Positions 51,906 through 60,447 of a DNA stretch of 64,000 nt are shown here, in pieces (position 1 is the stretch's first letter; each line of letters begins with the position of its first letter). Both the position numbers and the translations under genes were made by a program. Below the pieces are notes generated by a model that did no database searches, had not been told where the DNA came from, and saw only the letters and a program-made list of their open reading frames with translations. This stretch comes from an uncultured Bacilli bacterium (lineage in GTDB: Bacteria; Bacillota_I; Bacilli_A; RF39; UBA660): contig CAKPMX010000002.1 of the NCBI GenBank assembly GCA_934168205.1, positions 186,001 through 250,000 on the forward strand, in the 5' to 3' direction.

Positions 51906-52004
51906 TTTTTACCTCCTTAGACTAGTTAATTGTATCATATCAGTCATTTTTCTTGTGTTGCTTTTGCAACAGATACATATTTTTTACAAAGAAAGATGTA
52001 TATA

Positions 52005-52034
52005 AAAACCGATACATTTTTTATGTATCAGTTT
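52005..52034 (-). terminator. Terminator of the hrcA-dnaJ operon
   Basis: Stem AAACTGATACAT / ATGTATCGGTTT with an A-rich loop and T tail on the minus strand. Confidence 0.8.
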
Positions 52035-52045
52035 ATTAATATATT

Positions 52046-53188
52046 TTATTGGCTTGTTACAAAACGATCAAATTCATTTACTTCTTTGGTACTTAAATCA
52101 GTTTGTGATAATTTGTCGATTAAAGATTTTTGTTCTTTATTTAATTTCTTTGGTGTGTAAACTTTAAATATTACATACATATCACCTTTATGGCGACGAT
52201 ATTCATTATTTACACCTTTTCCTTTTATCTTTTGCTTTTCTCCTGAATCTGTACCGGCGGGAATAGTTAATTTTACATTTCCATATAATGTAGGAATCAT
52301 TTTCTTACATCCTAAGATAGCTTCAGTAATAGTAATTGGAACTTCTAAGTAGATATCATCATTTTCACGAATATAATAATCGTGTTCTGATACTACGTAT
52401 TCTAAATATAAGTCTCCATTTGGTCCACCATTTGTACCAGGATTTCCTTTACCAGATACTCTTTGTCTATCTCCAGTATTTACACCGGCTGGAATATTAA
52501 TAGTAATACGTTTATTTTTCTTAATTTTTCCTTTACCGTTACATTCACTACATTTTCTTTTATAAATTTTTCCTTTACCATCACAGTCTGGACATGGTCC
52601 TTTTGAAAGGAATGAACCAAGGATAGTTTGTCTTTGACTAGTTACAGTACCTGTACCATGACAAGTTTCACATGTTTCTGGGTCAAAGCCACCTTTACCA
52701 TGACATTCTTCACAATCTTCCACTACGTCTAAATTGAATTTCTTTTCAGTTCCAAAGATAGCCTCTTCAAAATCAAGATTCATTCTCATTAAAACGTCGC
52801 TTCCGCGTGTTGCCCTTGAACTAGATGATGAACCGCCAAAGTTTGAAAAACCACCGAAGTTAGATGTTGCGCCGCCAAAGAAAGAATCAAAGATGTCACC
52901 GAAGTCAAAACCTGAAGCATCAAATCCTCCGAAGCCAGATCCGCCTCCGGCATAAGAATTATTAACGCCAGCATGACCATATTGATCATACATTTTACGT
53001 TTTGATTCATCTGATAATACTTCGTATGCCTCTTGAGCTTCTTTAAACTTCTCTGCAGCATTTGGATCATCTTTATTTAAGTCTGGATGATATTGTTTGG
53101 CTTTTTTACGAAAAGCACTTTTTATTTCATCGGCACTGGCGCTTTTACTTACACCAAGCACCTCATAATAATCTCTTTTATCAGCCAT
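52046..53188 (-). CDS. dnaJ: Chaperone DnaJ
   Basis: Co-chaperone that delivers substrates to DnaK and stimulates its ATPase. J domain about 5-67 with HPD in YHPDLNKDD, a Gly/Phe region about 75-115, then four C-x-x-C-x-G-x-G zinc motifs (about 145-210) and the C-terminal substrate domain. 380 residues, standard for a type I DnaJ. Last gene of the heat-shock operon. Confidence 0.95.
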   Translation of the reverse strand: MADKRDYYEVLGVSKSASADEIKSAFRKKAKQYHPDLNKDDPNAAEKFKEAQEAYEVLSDESKRKMYDQYGHAGVNNSYAGGGSGFGGFDASGFDFGDIFDSFFGGATSNFGGFSNFGGSSSSSRATRGSDVLMRMNLDFEEAIFGTEKKFNLDVVEDCEECHGKGGFDPETCETCHGTGTVTSQRQTILGSFLSKGPCPDCDGKGKIYKRKCSECNGKGKIKKNKRITINIPAGVNTGDRQRVSGKGNPGTNGGPNGDLYLEYVVSEHDYYIRENDDIYLEVPITITEAILGCKKMIPTLYGNVKLTIPAGTDSGEKQKIKGKGVNNEYRRHKGDMYVIFKVYTPKKLNKEQKSLIDKLSQTDLSTKEVNEFDRFVTSQ

Positions 53189-53215
53189 GTTGTTCCACCT
53201 CTTTATTAAATTAGG

Positions 53216-53253
53216 AATAAGAAGTAGTTCTTAAACGGAGACTACTTCTTATT
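53216..53253 (-). promoter_or_regulatory. Perfect 13-bp hairpin between dnaK and dnaJ
   Basis: AATAAGAAGTAGT / ACTACTTCTTATT with a twelve-base loop in the 80-base gap. A T-poor tail follows, so it may be a partial terminator or an mRNA processing or stability structure that lowers dnaJ relative to dnaK. Confidence 0.6.
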
Positions 53254-53268
53254 TGTTCCTTTCTGGTT

Positions 53269-55113
53269 TTATTCTTCTTCAATATTTGCTTCTTTTACGT
53301 CGTCATCTTTCTTTTTGCTTTTCTTTGTTTCTTTTTTGTCATCTTCTTTTTCGTCTTCACTTTCTTCTTGTTGACGTTCTTTAGCAGCTTGTTCATATAC
53401 TTTTGTTGCTAGAGCCATAGCTTTTTCTTGAAGTTTTTCTTTTTCTTCTTTGATTTCTTCAATATCGCCTTTTTCTAGAGCTTTCTTTAAATCTTTGATT
53501 AGGTCTTCAGCTTCTTCTACTTCTTTCTTATCAGCTTTATCTCCTAAATCTTTAATAGCTTTTTCTGTTTGGAAAACCATTTGTTCAGCTTCATTTTTAA
53601 TTTCAGCTTCTTCTTTACGTTTTTCATCAGCTTCTTTATTTTCTTCAGCTTCTTTACGCATTCTTTCGATTTCTTCATCTGAAAGATTTGTACTTGAAGT
53701 TATAGTAATTGATTGTTCTTTATTTGTTCCTAAATCTTTTGCTGTTACGTTAACAATTCCGTTTGCATCGATATCGAACCTAACTTCAATTTGTGGTACT
53801 CCTCTTGGTGCTGGTGGAATGTTTCCTAATTGGAAGTTTCCTAATGTTTTGTTATCAGCAGCCATTGGACGTTCGCCTTGTAAGATATGAATATCAACAG
53901 CCGGTTGATTGTCGGCAGCAGTTGAGAATACTTCTTTCTTTGATGTTGGAATTGTTGTATTTCTTGGAATTAGTGTTGTCATAACTCCACCTAAAGTTTC
54001 AAGTCCTAATGATAATGGTGTAACATCAAGTAATACGATGTCATTAACATCACCAGTTAAAACTCCACCTTGAATAGCAGCACCCATGGCAACTACTTCA
54101 TCTGGGTTAACTTCACGGCTTGGATCTTTTCCTAATTCTTTAGTTATTAAATCATATACCATAGGTACACGAGTAGAGCCACCTACTAAAATTACTTTAT
54201 CAATATCTTTCTTTGTCATCTTAGCATCTTTTAGAGCTTTTTTAACTGGATCTAGAGTTGATTCTACTAAATCTGATATTAAATCTTCGAATTTTGCTCT
54301 TGTTAATGTCATATCTAAGTGTAATGGTTCTCCATCATCACCTTTTGCAATAAATGGTGCTGATACTTGAGTTGATACCATTCCTGATAAATCTTTTTTA
54401 GCTTTTTCTGCTACTTCTTTTAGACGTTGCATAGCCATTTTATCTTTTGATAAATCTACACCGTTTTCCTTTTTGAATTCTTTTACTAGATATTCAATAA
54501 TTCTTTCATCGAAGTCATCTCCACCTAAATGGTTATTACCAGCTGTTGCTTTAACTTCGAAAACACCATCACCTAATTCAAGAATTGAAACATCGAATGT
54601 TCCTCCACCTAAATCGTATACTAAAATTGTTTGTCCTTCATCTTTTTCAAGACCATATGCCAATGCGGCAGCAGTTGGTTCGTTGATAATTCTTTCTACT
54701 TCTAAGCCAGCAATTTTACCTGCATTCTTAGTAGCTTGACGTTGTGCATCGTTGAAGTATGCTGGAACTGTAATAACAGCTTTTGTAACTTTTTCCCCTA
54801 AGTAACTTTCAGCATAATCTTTAATGTATGAAAGAATCATAGCTGAAATTTCTTCTGGAGTATATTTCTTACCTTCTAGTTCTACTTTTTCACTAGTTCC
54901 CATTTTTCTCTTGATTGAAGATACTGTGTTAGGATTAGTCAAAGCTTGACGTTTTGCTGATTCACCAACGATTTTTTCTCCTTTTTTGAAGGCAACAACT
55001 GATGGAGTTGTTCTTCCACCTTCTGGATTTGGAATTACTTTAGCAGCTCCTGCTTCTAGTACAGCTGCACATGAATTTGTTGTACCTAAATCGATACCAA
55101 TAATTTTACTCAT
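53269..55113 (-). CDS. dnaK: Chaperone DnaK (Hsp70)
   Basis: ATP-driven folding chaperone, 614 residues. Nucleotide-binding domain with IIGIDLGTTNSCAAV (3-17), VYDLGGGTFDVSILE near 167 and VILVGGSTRVPMV near 307; substrate domain from about 365; acidic Lys/Glu-rich C-terminal lid ending in EEE. The NBD lacks the extra segment of proteobacterial DnaK, as usual for Firmicutes. Confidence 0.97.
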   Translation of the reverse strand: MSKIIGIDLGTTNSCAAVLEAGAAKVIPNPEGGRTTPSVVAFKKGEKIVGESAKRQALTNPNTVSSIKRKMGTSEKVELEGKKYTPEEISAMILSYIKDYAESYLGEKVTKAVITVPAYFNDAQRQATKNAGKIAGLEVERIINEPTAAALAYGLEKDEGQTILVYDLGGGTFDVSILELGDGVFEVKATAGNNHLGGDDFDERIIEYLVKEFKKENGVDLSKDKMAMQRLKEVAEKAKKDLSGMVSTQVSAPFIAKGDDGEPLHLDMTLTRAKFEDLISDLVESTLDPVKKALKDAKMTKKDIDKVILVGGSTRVPMVYDLITKELGKDPSREVNPDEVVAMGAAIQGGVLTGDVNDIVLLDVTPLSLGLETLGGVMTTLIPRNTTIPTSKKEVFSTAADNQPAVDIHILQGERPMAADNKTLGNFQLGNIPPAPRGVPQIEVRFDIDANGIVNVTAKDLGTNKEQSITITSSTNLSDEEIERMRKEAEENKEADEKRKEEAEIKNEAEQMVFQTEKAIKDLGDKADKKEVEEAEDLIKDLKKALEKGDIEEIKEEKEKLQEKAMALATKVYEQAAKERQQEESEDEKEDDKKETKKSKKKDDDVKEANIEEE

Positions 55114-55133
55114 AATTTATCTCTCCTTTATAT

Positions 55134-55727
55134 TTATATTTGATTTATTTTTACTGAGGCAGGTCTTATGACTCTGTCTTTTAGTTTATAACCTTTTAAT
55201 AATACTTCAAGCACTTCATCTTCTTGATGATCTTCTAAACTATCAGTTAATAGTGCTTGTTCTTGGCTTGGATCAAAGATTTCTCCTACTCTAGATATTT
55301 CTTCAACTCCAAACTTTTTTAAAGCTTCATTTAATGATGCATACATCATTTTAAAGCCAGCTAAGAACTTAGATAATTCGTCTGTTAAGTCGTTATCATC
55401 TAATTTAATAGCTCTTTCAAAATTATCTAATATTGGAAGTATTTCCATAATTAAATTTTGATTTGAATATTTTAACATATTTGCTGTTTCTTCATCTTTA
55501 CGACGACGGTAGTTAACTAATTCTGCTTGAGCTAATTTTACTTTATCAGTCAATTCTTGATTTAGTTTTTCTAATTCAGCAATTTTTAATGTTAATTCTT
55601 CTTCTTTTTTATTTTTATTTTTCTTCTTTTTCTTGTCATGATGACATTCACAATTTTCACAATTACATTTTTCTTCAGTAGGCTGTTCTACTGTTAGTTC
55701 TTCTATTTTTTCTTGTTCTTGATTCAT
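55134..55727 (-). CDS. grpE: Nucleotide exchange factor GrpE with Cys/His-rich N-terminus
   Basis: Releases ADP from DnaK. The long coiled coil (about 40-100) and the beta-wing domain ending GYKLKDRVIRPASVKINQ are typical. Unusual is the N-terminal CNCENCECHHDKKKKK (about 20-35), with four Cys and two His in a short span, which could bind a metal; GrpE tails normally lack this. Twenty bases upstream of dnaK. Confidence 0.93.
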   Translation of the reverse strand: MNQEQEKIEELTVEQPTEEKCNCENCECHHDKKKKKNKNKKEEELTLKIAELEKLNQELTDKVKLAQAELVNYRRRKDEETANMLKYSNQNLIMEILPILDNFERAIKLDDNDLTDELSKFLAGFKMMYASLNEALKKFGVEEISRVGEIFDPSQEQALLTDSLEDHQEDEVLEVLLKGYKLKDRVIRPASVKINQI

Positions 55728-55733
55728 ACTTTC

Positions 55734-56723
55734 CTACCTTTCAATATTTTCTCTCATGTATTCTAACATGGAAACAACTTGATCATATTCCATTCTCTTG
55801 GGACCAATGATCGCTATTGTACCTTCTTCGGTATCAGTTTTAAACTTTGTTTTAATAACAGTAACATCATCATCAATATTACTTTCTGTACCAATATAAA
55901 CTTTAATATTATTGTCATCGTCTTCTTCGATGCGATGAAGTACTTCTTTATCTTCTAACTTATTATATATATTTTTTATTTTTTCGATATTGGTACTGAA
56001 TTCTGGTTGTTCCAATATTTTGTGTCTTCCGACAACATTGACTTCTTGATTTGTAAAATCATTAAATACATGATAAAAAGCGTTGTATAATTGTTCATGT
56101 TGTTTTACATATTTTCCAATAATAGGCTTTATCTCATACTCTAATTTTTTACTTACTTCATCTATTGGAGTACCTGTTATGAGGTTGTTTATTAGACCGA
56201 CAGTTTTTTTGACTTCATCTAATGAAACATCTTGAAGTTTTATATTCTTATGTTCAACGTGTCCTTTATCGGTTACTATAATTACGATCATACTAGCATC
56301 ATCAATAGGAACTACTTCTATTTGTTTAAGAAGGTTCTCATGAGAGGTACTACCAAGTACTACTGTTGTATAATTCGTGATATCTGATATAACCTGCAAA
56401 CTTTTAGTTATTACATCAGATAAGGCTAATTGTTGATTTCTAAAAACAATTTGTAACTTTAACATGTCTTCAGCATTCATCTTTTTTAACTCCATTAGGT
56501 TATCGACATAGTATCTATAACCAGCTTCACTCGGAACTCTTCCAGATGAAGTATGGGTTTTTTCTAGCAAGCCAGCATTTTCAAGGGCGGCCATTTCATT
56601 ACGTACTGTAGCGCTTGAACATTTTAAGGCTTTTGATATTACTTTTGAGCCTATTGGCTTAGCTTCCTTTATATATTTTTCAATTATTAATTTTAGAATG
56701 CTGTTTTGTCTTGCCGTTAGCAT
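55734..56723 (-). CDS. hrcA: Heat-shock repressor HrcA
   Basis: Winged-helix repressor of the dnaK operon that binds CIRCE. The N-terminal DNA-binding domain (LTARQNSILKLIIEKYIKEAKPIGSKVISKAL..SSATVRNEMAALENAGLLEKTHTSSGRVPSEAGYRYYVD, split here only for description) and the GAF-like inducer domain are both complete in 329 residues. AGGAGG precedes ATG 56723. Two CIRCE-like operators lie upstream, so it autoregulates. Confidence 0.95.
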   Translation of the reverse strand: MLTARQNSILKLIIEKYIKEAKPIGSKVISKALKCSSATVRNEMAALENAGLLEKTHTSSGRVPSEAGYRYYVDNLMELKKMNAEDMLKLQIVFRNQQLALSDVITKSLQVISDITNYTTVVLGSTSHENLLKQIEVVPIDDASMIVIIVTDKGHVEHKNIKLQDVSLDEVKKTVGLINNLITGTPIDEVSKKLEYEIKPIIGKYVKQHEQLYNAFYHVFNDFTNQEVNVVGRHKILEQPEFSTNIEKIKNIYNKLEDKEVLHRIEEDDDNNIKVYIGTESNIDDDVTVIKTKFKTDTEEGTIAIIGPKRMEYDQVVSMLEYMRENIER

Positions 56724-56738
56724 TTTTAAATCAACCTC

Positions 56739-56765
56739 CTAGCACTATCATTTTACTAGTGCTAA
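56739..56765 (-). promoter_or_regulatory. CIRCE operator 1
   Basis: TTAGCACTA-N9-TAGTGCTAG on the minus strand, differing from the consensus TTAGCACTC-N9-GAGTGCTAA at the innermost pair and last base. It lies between the -10 box and the hrcA ribosome site. Confidence 0.9.
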
Positions 56766-56769
56766 TTGT

Positions 56770-56798
56770 ATTTTATGACTTTTTTTGGCACTTGTCAA
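56770..56798 (-). promoter_or_regulatory. Sigma-A promoter of the hrcA operon
   Basis: TTGACA (56793-56798), 17-base spacer, TAAAAT (56770-56775) on the minus strand. The -35 box lies inside CIRCE operator 2. Confidence 0.8.
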
Positions 56799-56811
56799 CT
56801 GTTTGTGCTAA
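56785..56811 (-). promoter_or_regulatory. CIRCE-like operator 2 over the -35 box
   Basis: TTAGCACAA-N9-AAGTGCCAA on the minus strand: the same 9-9-9 layout as CIRCE with weaker right half. Together with operator 1 it brackets the promoter. Confidence 0.7.
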
Positions 56812-56824
56812 TTTTTTTCAAAAT

Positions 56825-56854
56825 AAAAAGAGTACTGTGTAAAATACTCTTTTT
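56825..56854 (-). terminator. Terminator of the prepilin-like adhesin gene
   Basis: Ten-base stem AAAAAGAGTA / TACTCTTTTT at the stop codon, followed by TATTTT on the minus strand. Confidence 0.85.
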
Positions 56855-58889
56855 AGAAGCCGGTTGATTTGAAAATCCAGCGTTGTTGTAGCAAATTATT
56901 ACAAAAATCTATATTAACAGCAGAATCAACGTTGTAATTATTAATAACAGTTGAAAGACAATTGCCACCAACTTCCGATTTAATTGTATAAGTACCATCA
57001 CCTAACGAAGTTATATGCCATTGTGTCCAGTTATATCCTTGTCCTTCTCCATAGCCAGATGAAGTATTTACAGCAGTTTTAGCAGCTCCTGAGCTTTCTT
57101 TTATTTGAAGAGCCCTGTTGGATGCTGTTTCAACTAATCTATAAGTGTCTCCTCCAAGACTAGTTACTGCCCAGTTTTGAGATAAACCCTGTACACCAAA
57201 TAAAGCAAGTTTAACATGTCTTTCTGAATATAGCGTGTCACTATTTTCATCAACTTGTTGTTCTGTATTATTGTTTATAGCTGATAGGCCTCTACTTATC
57301 GGTGACAACGCTGACTGAACTTGGTATATTCCGTTTGGCAAAGTTTCTTGATAATTAGGATCCCATGCTGTATATCTGATTCCCGAAGAATTTTCTGGTA
57401 GGCTTTCACCATCAGAAGATATCAAGGTAGTCCAGTCTCTGTTATTTGCCGATACTTGTATGCTTTCTTTATAACTCTTTTTGTTGGTTTCAGTTGGTTT
57501 ATGATATACAGCTATTTCATCCAAATTATAAGTTGAGTCTAAATCTATCGTGATACAAGCAGTTGAACTGGCATTTTTTGTACCAGAATACGATGTATCT
57601 ACATCGCTATCAGTTATCTTTTTCTTTTCAGTTAATGAAACACTAACACCTGTGGCGTTAGATATTCCTTTATCCAAAGCAAGATTGCTTCCATTTTGCA
57701 TAGCTACTATTTCTGTCCAAGATACTGTTGTTTGGTCATCTGTTGTACCGGCAGTACAACTTTTTATGTATCTTACGTTGCTTAACTTACTATTTTTTAT
57801 TGTAGGTTTGGCATCTTTTGAGGCTGTTGAGACTAGTTCTATTCTTGCTTTACCATTGCCTTCGTTTACGCCTTCTACCATTTGCCCATCGATAAAAATA
57901 TTAGAGTTTTCGGTAAAATATACAGCCTCATCATATCCTGTCCATTGATGACTATATTTAACACCAGAATATCCGGCAATAAATGATGAACCACCAGCTC
58001 CAGAGCCAGCTACAGTACTATTGTCTGATGAACCAGCTCCACCACCAAAGTAACCAGAACCACCTCCGCCACCTTCATTGTTAGTGGCTGCTCCGCCTAG
58101 TCCAAGTTTACCGCAGGCGAGCTTAATTTTCGATGCATTGTTGGCATCTCCCGATATGTAACCTGAATTACATTTATCTGCTTTTTCATAAAGATTAATC
58201 CAGTTTACAAGAATTGGTCCTTTTTGACTGCCGTATCCTGCGTTAGTATAATTACTTCCCGCAATATTACTTTGACCAGGTCTTCCAATTACAGCTCCGG
58301 CGTTGCCACCAGGAGCTCCTTCCTTAAAACCTTCAGCTCCGCCACCGCCAGCAGCAACCATTAGTCTTGTCTTTAATGAGTCATCATTGTCCCAGGCACC
58401 AGATTTTGTTCTAACATCGGATGAACCACCGCCACCCATTCCTTTTCCAGCACCTTTACCACCGCCGTTTGCGCCACCTGAACTATTTGTTGTGGTTCCG
58501 CCTATATAAAAATATAGTTTTTGATTTTCAACTAAATAAATTAGGCCAGATGTATATGCACCTTTGCCACCGGCTCTTACTTCTCCAGTCTCAGATGTTG
58601 TAGTTCCACCTGATGCACCCCAGAGTTCTATTTTATACCAGCCTGACTGACCAGAAGGAACAGTGTATATTTGTGCCTCAGCTGTACCAGTTGTTCCATC
58701 CTTATAAGCTAAAGTAGTAGCACTTTCATTATATCTATTTAATTCATCTTCGATGGTTTCGACTAAATTACGATTGGCCTTGCGATTAGAAGCCATTATA
58801 CCCATCATTAATGTGACAATTAAAAACACCATAATTAGTAGTGAGTATAAAACCGTTGATATGGCAAAACCCTTATTATTTAATTTCAT
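56853..58889 (-). CDS. Modular adhesin with prepilin-like leader, Gly-rich, discoidin-like and ricin-type domains
   Basis: A 678-residue protein. The start MKLNNKGFAISTVLYSLLIMVFLIVTLMM resembles a type IV prepilin leader (basic residues, Gly-Phe, long helix) but lacks the Glu at position 5. Then a glycine-rich beta domain (about 50-350, many GGGG runs), a discoidin/F5-8C-like region (about 365-510, with NGSNLALDKG and WTEIV), and a ricin-B-like lectin region (about 515-678) with QNW, TQW and QRW repeats. This is a carbohydrate-binding surface protein by inference. ATG 58889 follows TAGGTGAT; GTG 58898 lies inside that site. No other pilus genes are present in the window. Confidence 0.75.
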   Translation of the reverse strand: MKLNNKGFAISTVLYSLLIMVFLIVTLMMGIMASNRKANRNLVETIEDELNRYNESATTLAYKDGTTGTAEAQIYTVPSGQSGWYKIELWGASGGTTTSETGEVRAGGKGAYTSGLIYLVENQKLYFYIGGTTTNSSGGANGGGKGAGKGMGGGGSSDVRTKSGAWDNDDSLKTRLMVAAGGGGAEGFKEGAPGGNAGAVIGRPGQSNIAGSNYTNAGYGSQKGPILVNWINLYEKADKCNSGYISGDANNASKIKLACGKLGLGGAATNNEGGGGGSGYFGGGAGSSDNSTVAGSGAGGSSFIAGYSGVKYSHQWTGYDEAVYFTENSNIFIDGQMVEGVNEGNGKARIELVSTASKDAKPTIKNSKLSNVRYIKSCTAGTTDDQTTVSWTEIVAMQNGSNLALDKGISNATGVSVSLTEKKKITDSDVDTSYSGTKNASSTACITIDLDSTYNLDEIAVYHKPTETNKKSYKESIQVSANNRDWTTLISSDGESLPENSSGIRYTAWDPNYQETLPNGIYQVQSALSPISRGLSAINNNTEQQVDENSDTLYSERHVKLALFGVQGLSQNWAVTSLGGDTYRLVETASNRALQIKESSGAAKTAVNTSSGYGEGQGYNWTQWHITSLGDGTYTIKSEVGGNCLSTVINNYNVDSAVNIDFCNNLLQQRWIFKSTGF

Positions 58890-58927
58890 TAGTATCACCT
58901 AAAACTCTCTATTCTACAGATATTTTA

Positions 58928-59473
58928 TCATACTTTTTCTAATATAACTACCCTAATATCTCCATATTTTTTTGATTTTACTTCTTTTAAAGAGTTAGGG
59001 TAGATGATTTTATCCAAGTCGTCACTCTCGCAAACTATTATACCAGTATCTTTTAAAATATCATTTTCTATTATTAAATTTAGACTTTTTTCAATATAAT
59101 CTGTTTTATATGGTGGATCTAAAAATACTACATTAAATTTAATTTGTTGGTTTTTGAAACTTATTATGGCACTTTTATAATCAGACATGATAGCTTTACA
59201 GTTATTTACTCCTATTGTTTTAATATTTTCATTAATTGTTTTTATAGCTTCTCTACTTTTATCAACAGCATAGGCAATTTTAGCACCTTGACTAAGAGAC
59301 TCTATTGCTAGTGAACCAGTACCTGAGAATAAATCTAAAACGATGCTATCTTTTATTTCATCTTGAATAGTTGCGAAAAGACTTTCTTTCACTCTATCCA
59401 TTGTTGGTCTAGTTCCATCCATGTCATATCCTTTTATAGTTCTTCCTTTATAAATACCTGAAATTACTTTCAT
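58928..59473 (-). CDS. rsmD: 16S rRNA (guanine966-N2)-methyltransferase
   Basis: Methylates G966 of 16S rRNA. The 181 residues include the start KVISGIYKGRTIKG, the family run RPTMDRVKESLFATI near 26-40, SAM motif VLDLFSGTGSLAIES near 47-61 and catalytic DPPY near 120. ATG 59473 overlaps the stop of ylbF (ATGA). Order ylbD-ylbE-ylbF-rsmD matches Bacillus apart from ylbG. Confidence 0.93.
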   Translation of the reverse strand: MKVISGIYKGRTIKGYDMDGTRPTMDRVKESLFATIQDEIKDSIVLDLFSGTGSLAIESLSQGAKIAYAVDKSREAIKTINENIKTIGVNNCKAIMSDYKSAIISFKNQQIKFNVVFLDPPYKTDYIEKSLNLIIENDILKDTGIIVCESDDLDKIIYPNSLKEVKSKKYGDIRVVILEKV

Positions 59474-59754
59474 AAGCCACACTTACCCTTATTATTTATT
59501 TTCTTTAATTCATTATTTATTTGTAAAATTAAAATATTAAGTTCTGTTTCAAATTTTTTATATTCTTGATATAAGTTATTTTTATAAATCTCCTCTTTTA
59601 TTTTTTCACTATGTGTATCATGATATTTTTGTATTTCTCTTTGTAGTTCTTTACATTCTTTTATTTTTTTATTTAATTCTTTTATTTTTTGAACTTGTTC
59701 AGTATTATCAAGCTCTTTTTTTAATTTTTCTATTTTTTCTATTAACTCTTCCAT
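59470..59754 (-). CDS. ylbF: YlbF-like protein
   Basis: A 94-residue all-helical protein (two long Lys/Glu-rich helices), matching the YlbF/YmcA fold in size, with weak sequence identity; the position between ylbE and rsmD is the main support. In Bacillus subtilis YlbF works with YmcA and YaaT in the RicAFT complex that affects mRNA processing, competence and sporulation. The Cys pattern cannot be judged beyond one C-terminal CGL. Confidence 0.65.
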   Translation of the reverse strand: MEELIEKIEKLKKELDNTEQVQKIKELNKKIKECKELQREIQKYHDTHSEKIKEEIYKNNLYQEYKKFETELNILILQINNELKKINNKGKCGL

Positions 59755-59775
59755 AATTTTATTTTATCATAATTT

Positions 59776-59997
59776 TTATTTAAGTACATCTAAAATATTA
59801 GAAACTAAACTTATACTATTTGATATTTTTTCTATTCTATCAGTAGTAGTTAGTTTATATTTTTTCTTGGCTTCTTCCTCTACTTGTTTTAGGTAGATAG
59901 GACTTCTATTTAGGTATTTATACCAGTAAGAGTTTTCTCTTAGGTATGTATAAATCATAGGATTTTTCTTTATATAATTAATTGTATATAAGTCCAT
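59776..59997 (-). CDS. ylbE: YlbE-like protein
   Basis: A 73-residue protein beginning with NYIKKNPMIYTYLRENSYWYKYLNRSP, the YlbE-like pattern (x-x-N-P-x-x-x-x-[FY]-[IL]-R-x-x-P-x-W-Y). Function unknown; found beside ylbF in Bacilli. Confidence 0.7.
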   Translation of the reverse strand: MDLYTINYIKKNPMIYTYLRENSYWYKYLNRSPIYLKQVEEEAKKKYKLTTTDRIEKISNSISLVSNILDVLK

Positions 59998-60002
59998 AAG
60001 TA

Positions 60003-60374
60003 TTAGTCCTCAAAATGTTTATATATTGGTCTTGGTTCATATAAGTTCTGGGTGCCTTTAGTATTTGTAAAGCCAATATCCTGTAGAATGCCTATTGTTT
60101 TTTGAAGGTTCTCAATGCCTTTTTGAACGGAATTTAGATCTATATTTTTGACGGTATCAAATAAGTCTTTAAATGAAGTTGTTGCTGATGTTGAGGTTGT
60201 TCTTAAAGAACTAGCGGCAGTACTCGGTGTTATATAAGTATTCCAGATATTACTGCTTTCACCATAGATTTCATATATTTCATAGAGTTTTTGCCAAGTA
60301 GTATTATTTTTTAAAACTGATGTTGCTAACTCAGGATGGCTTCTCGCAAACGCTTTAAATGTTTCTTTAGACAT
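60003..60374 (-). CDS. ylbD: YlbD-like putative spore coat protein
   Basis: A 123-residue protein starting FKAFARSHPELATSVLKNNTTWQKLYEIYEIYGESSNIWNTY, the hallmark of the YlbD coat-protein family (HPEL, TWQ-x-LYE, GE). The rest is Ser/Thr-rich with an amphipathic helix. Five bases upstream of ylbE. Its presence supports endospore formation; coat localisation is inferred from the family. Confidence 0.8.
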   Translation of the reverse strand: MSKETFKAFARSHPELATSVLKNNTTWQKLYEIYEIYGESSNIWNTYITPSTAASSLRTTSTSATTSFKDLFDTVKNIDLNSVQKGIENLQKTIGILQDIGFTNTKGTQNLYEPRPIYKHFED

Positions 60375-60410
60375 AATATCACCTGTATAATATTATGTTT
60401 TAGAAAACAG

Positions 60411-60447
60411 AAAAAGAAGTCCTTTACTTTTCTTTTGAACTTCTTTT
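60411..60447 (-). terminator. Probable terminator after the HEXXH protein gene
   Basis: Imperfect stem AAAAGAAGTTC / GGACTTCTTTTT around the stop codon at 60424, with a T-rich tail on the minus strand. Confidence 0.6.

Noticed and set aside
53450..55171. Several plus-strand reading frames over dnaK
   Set aside because: Ser-rich antisense shadows of a highly conserved gene with no ribosome sites.
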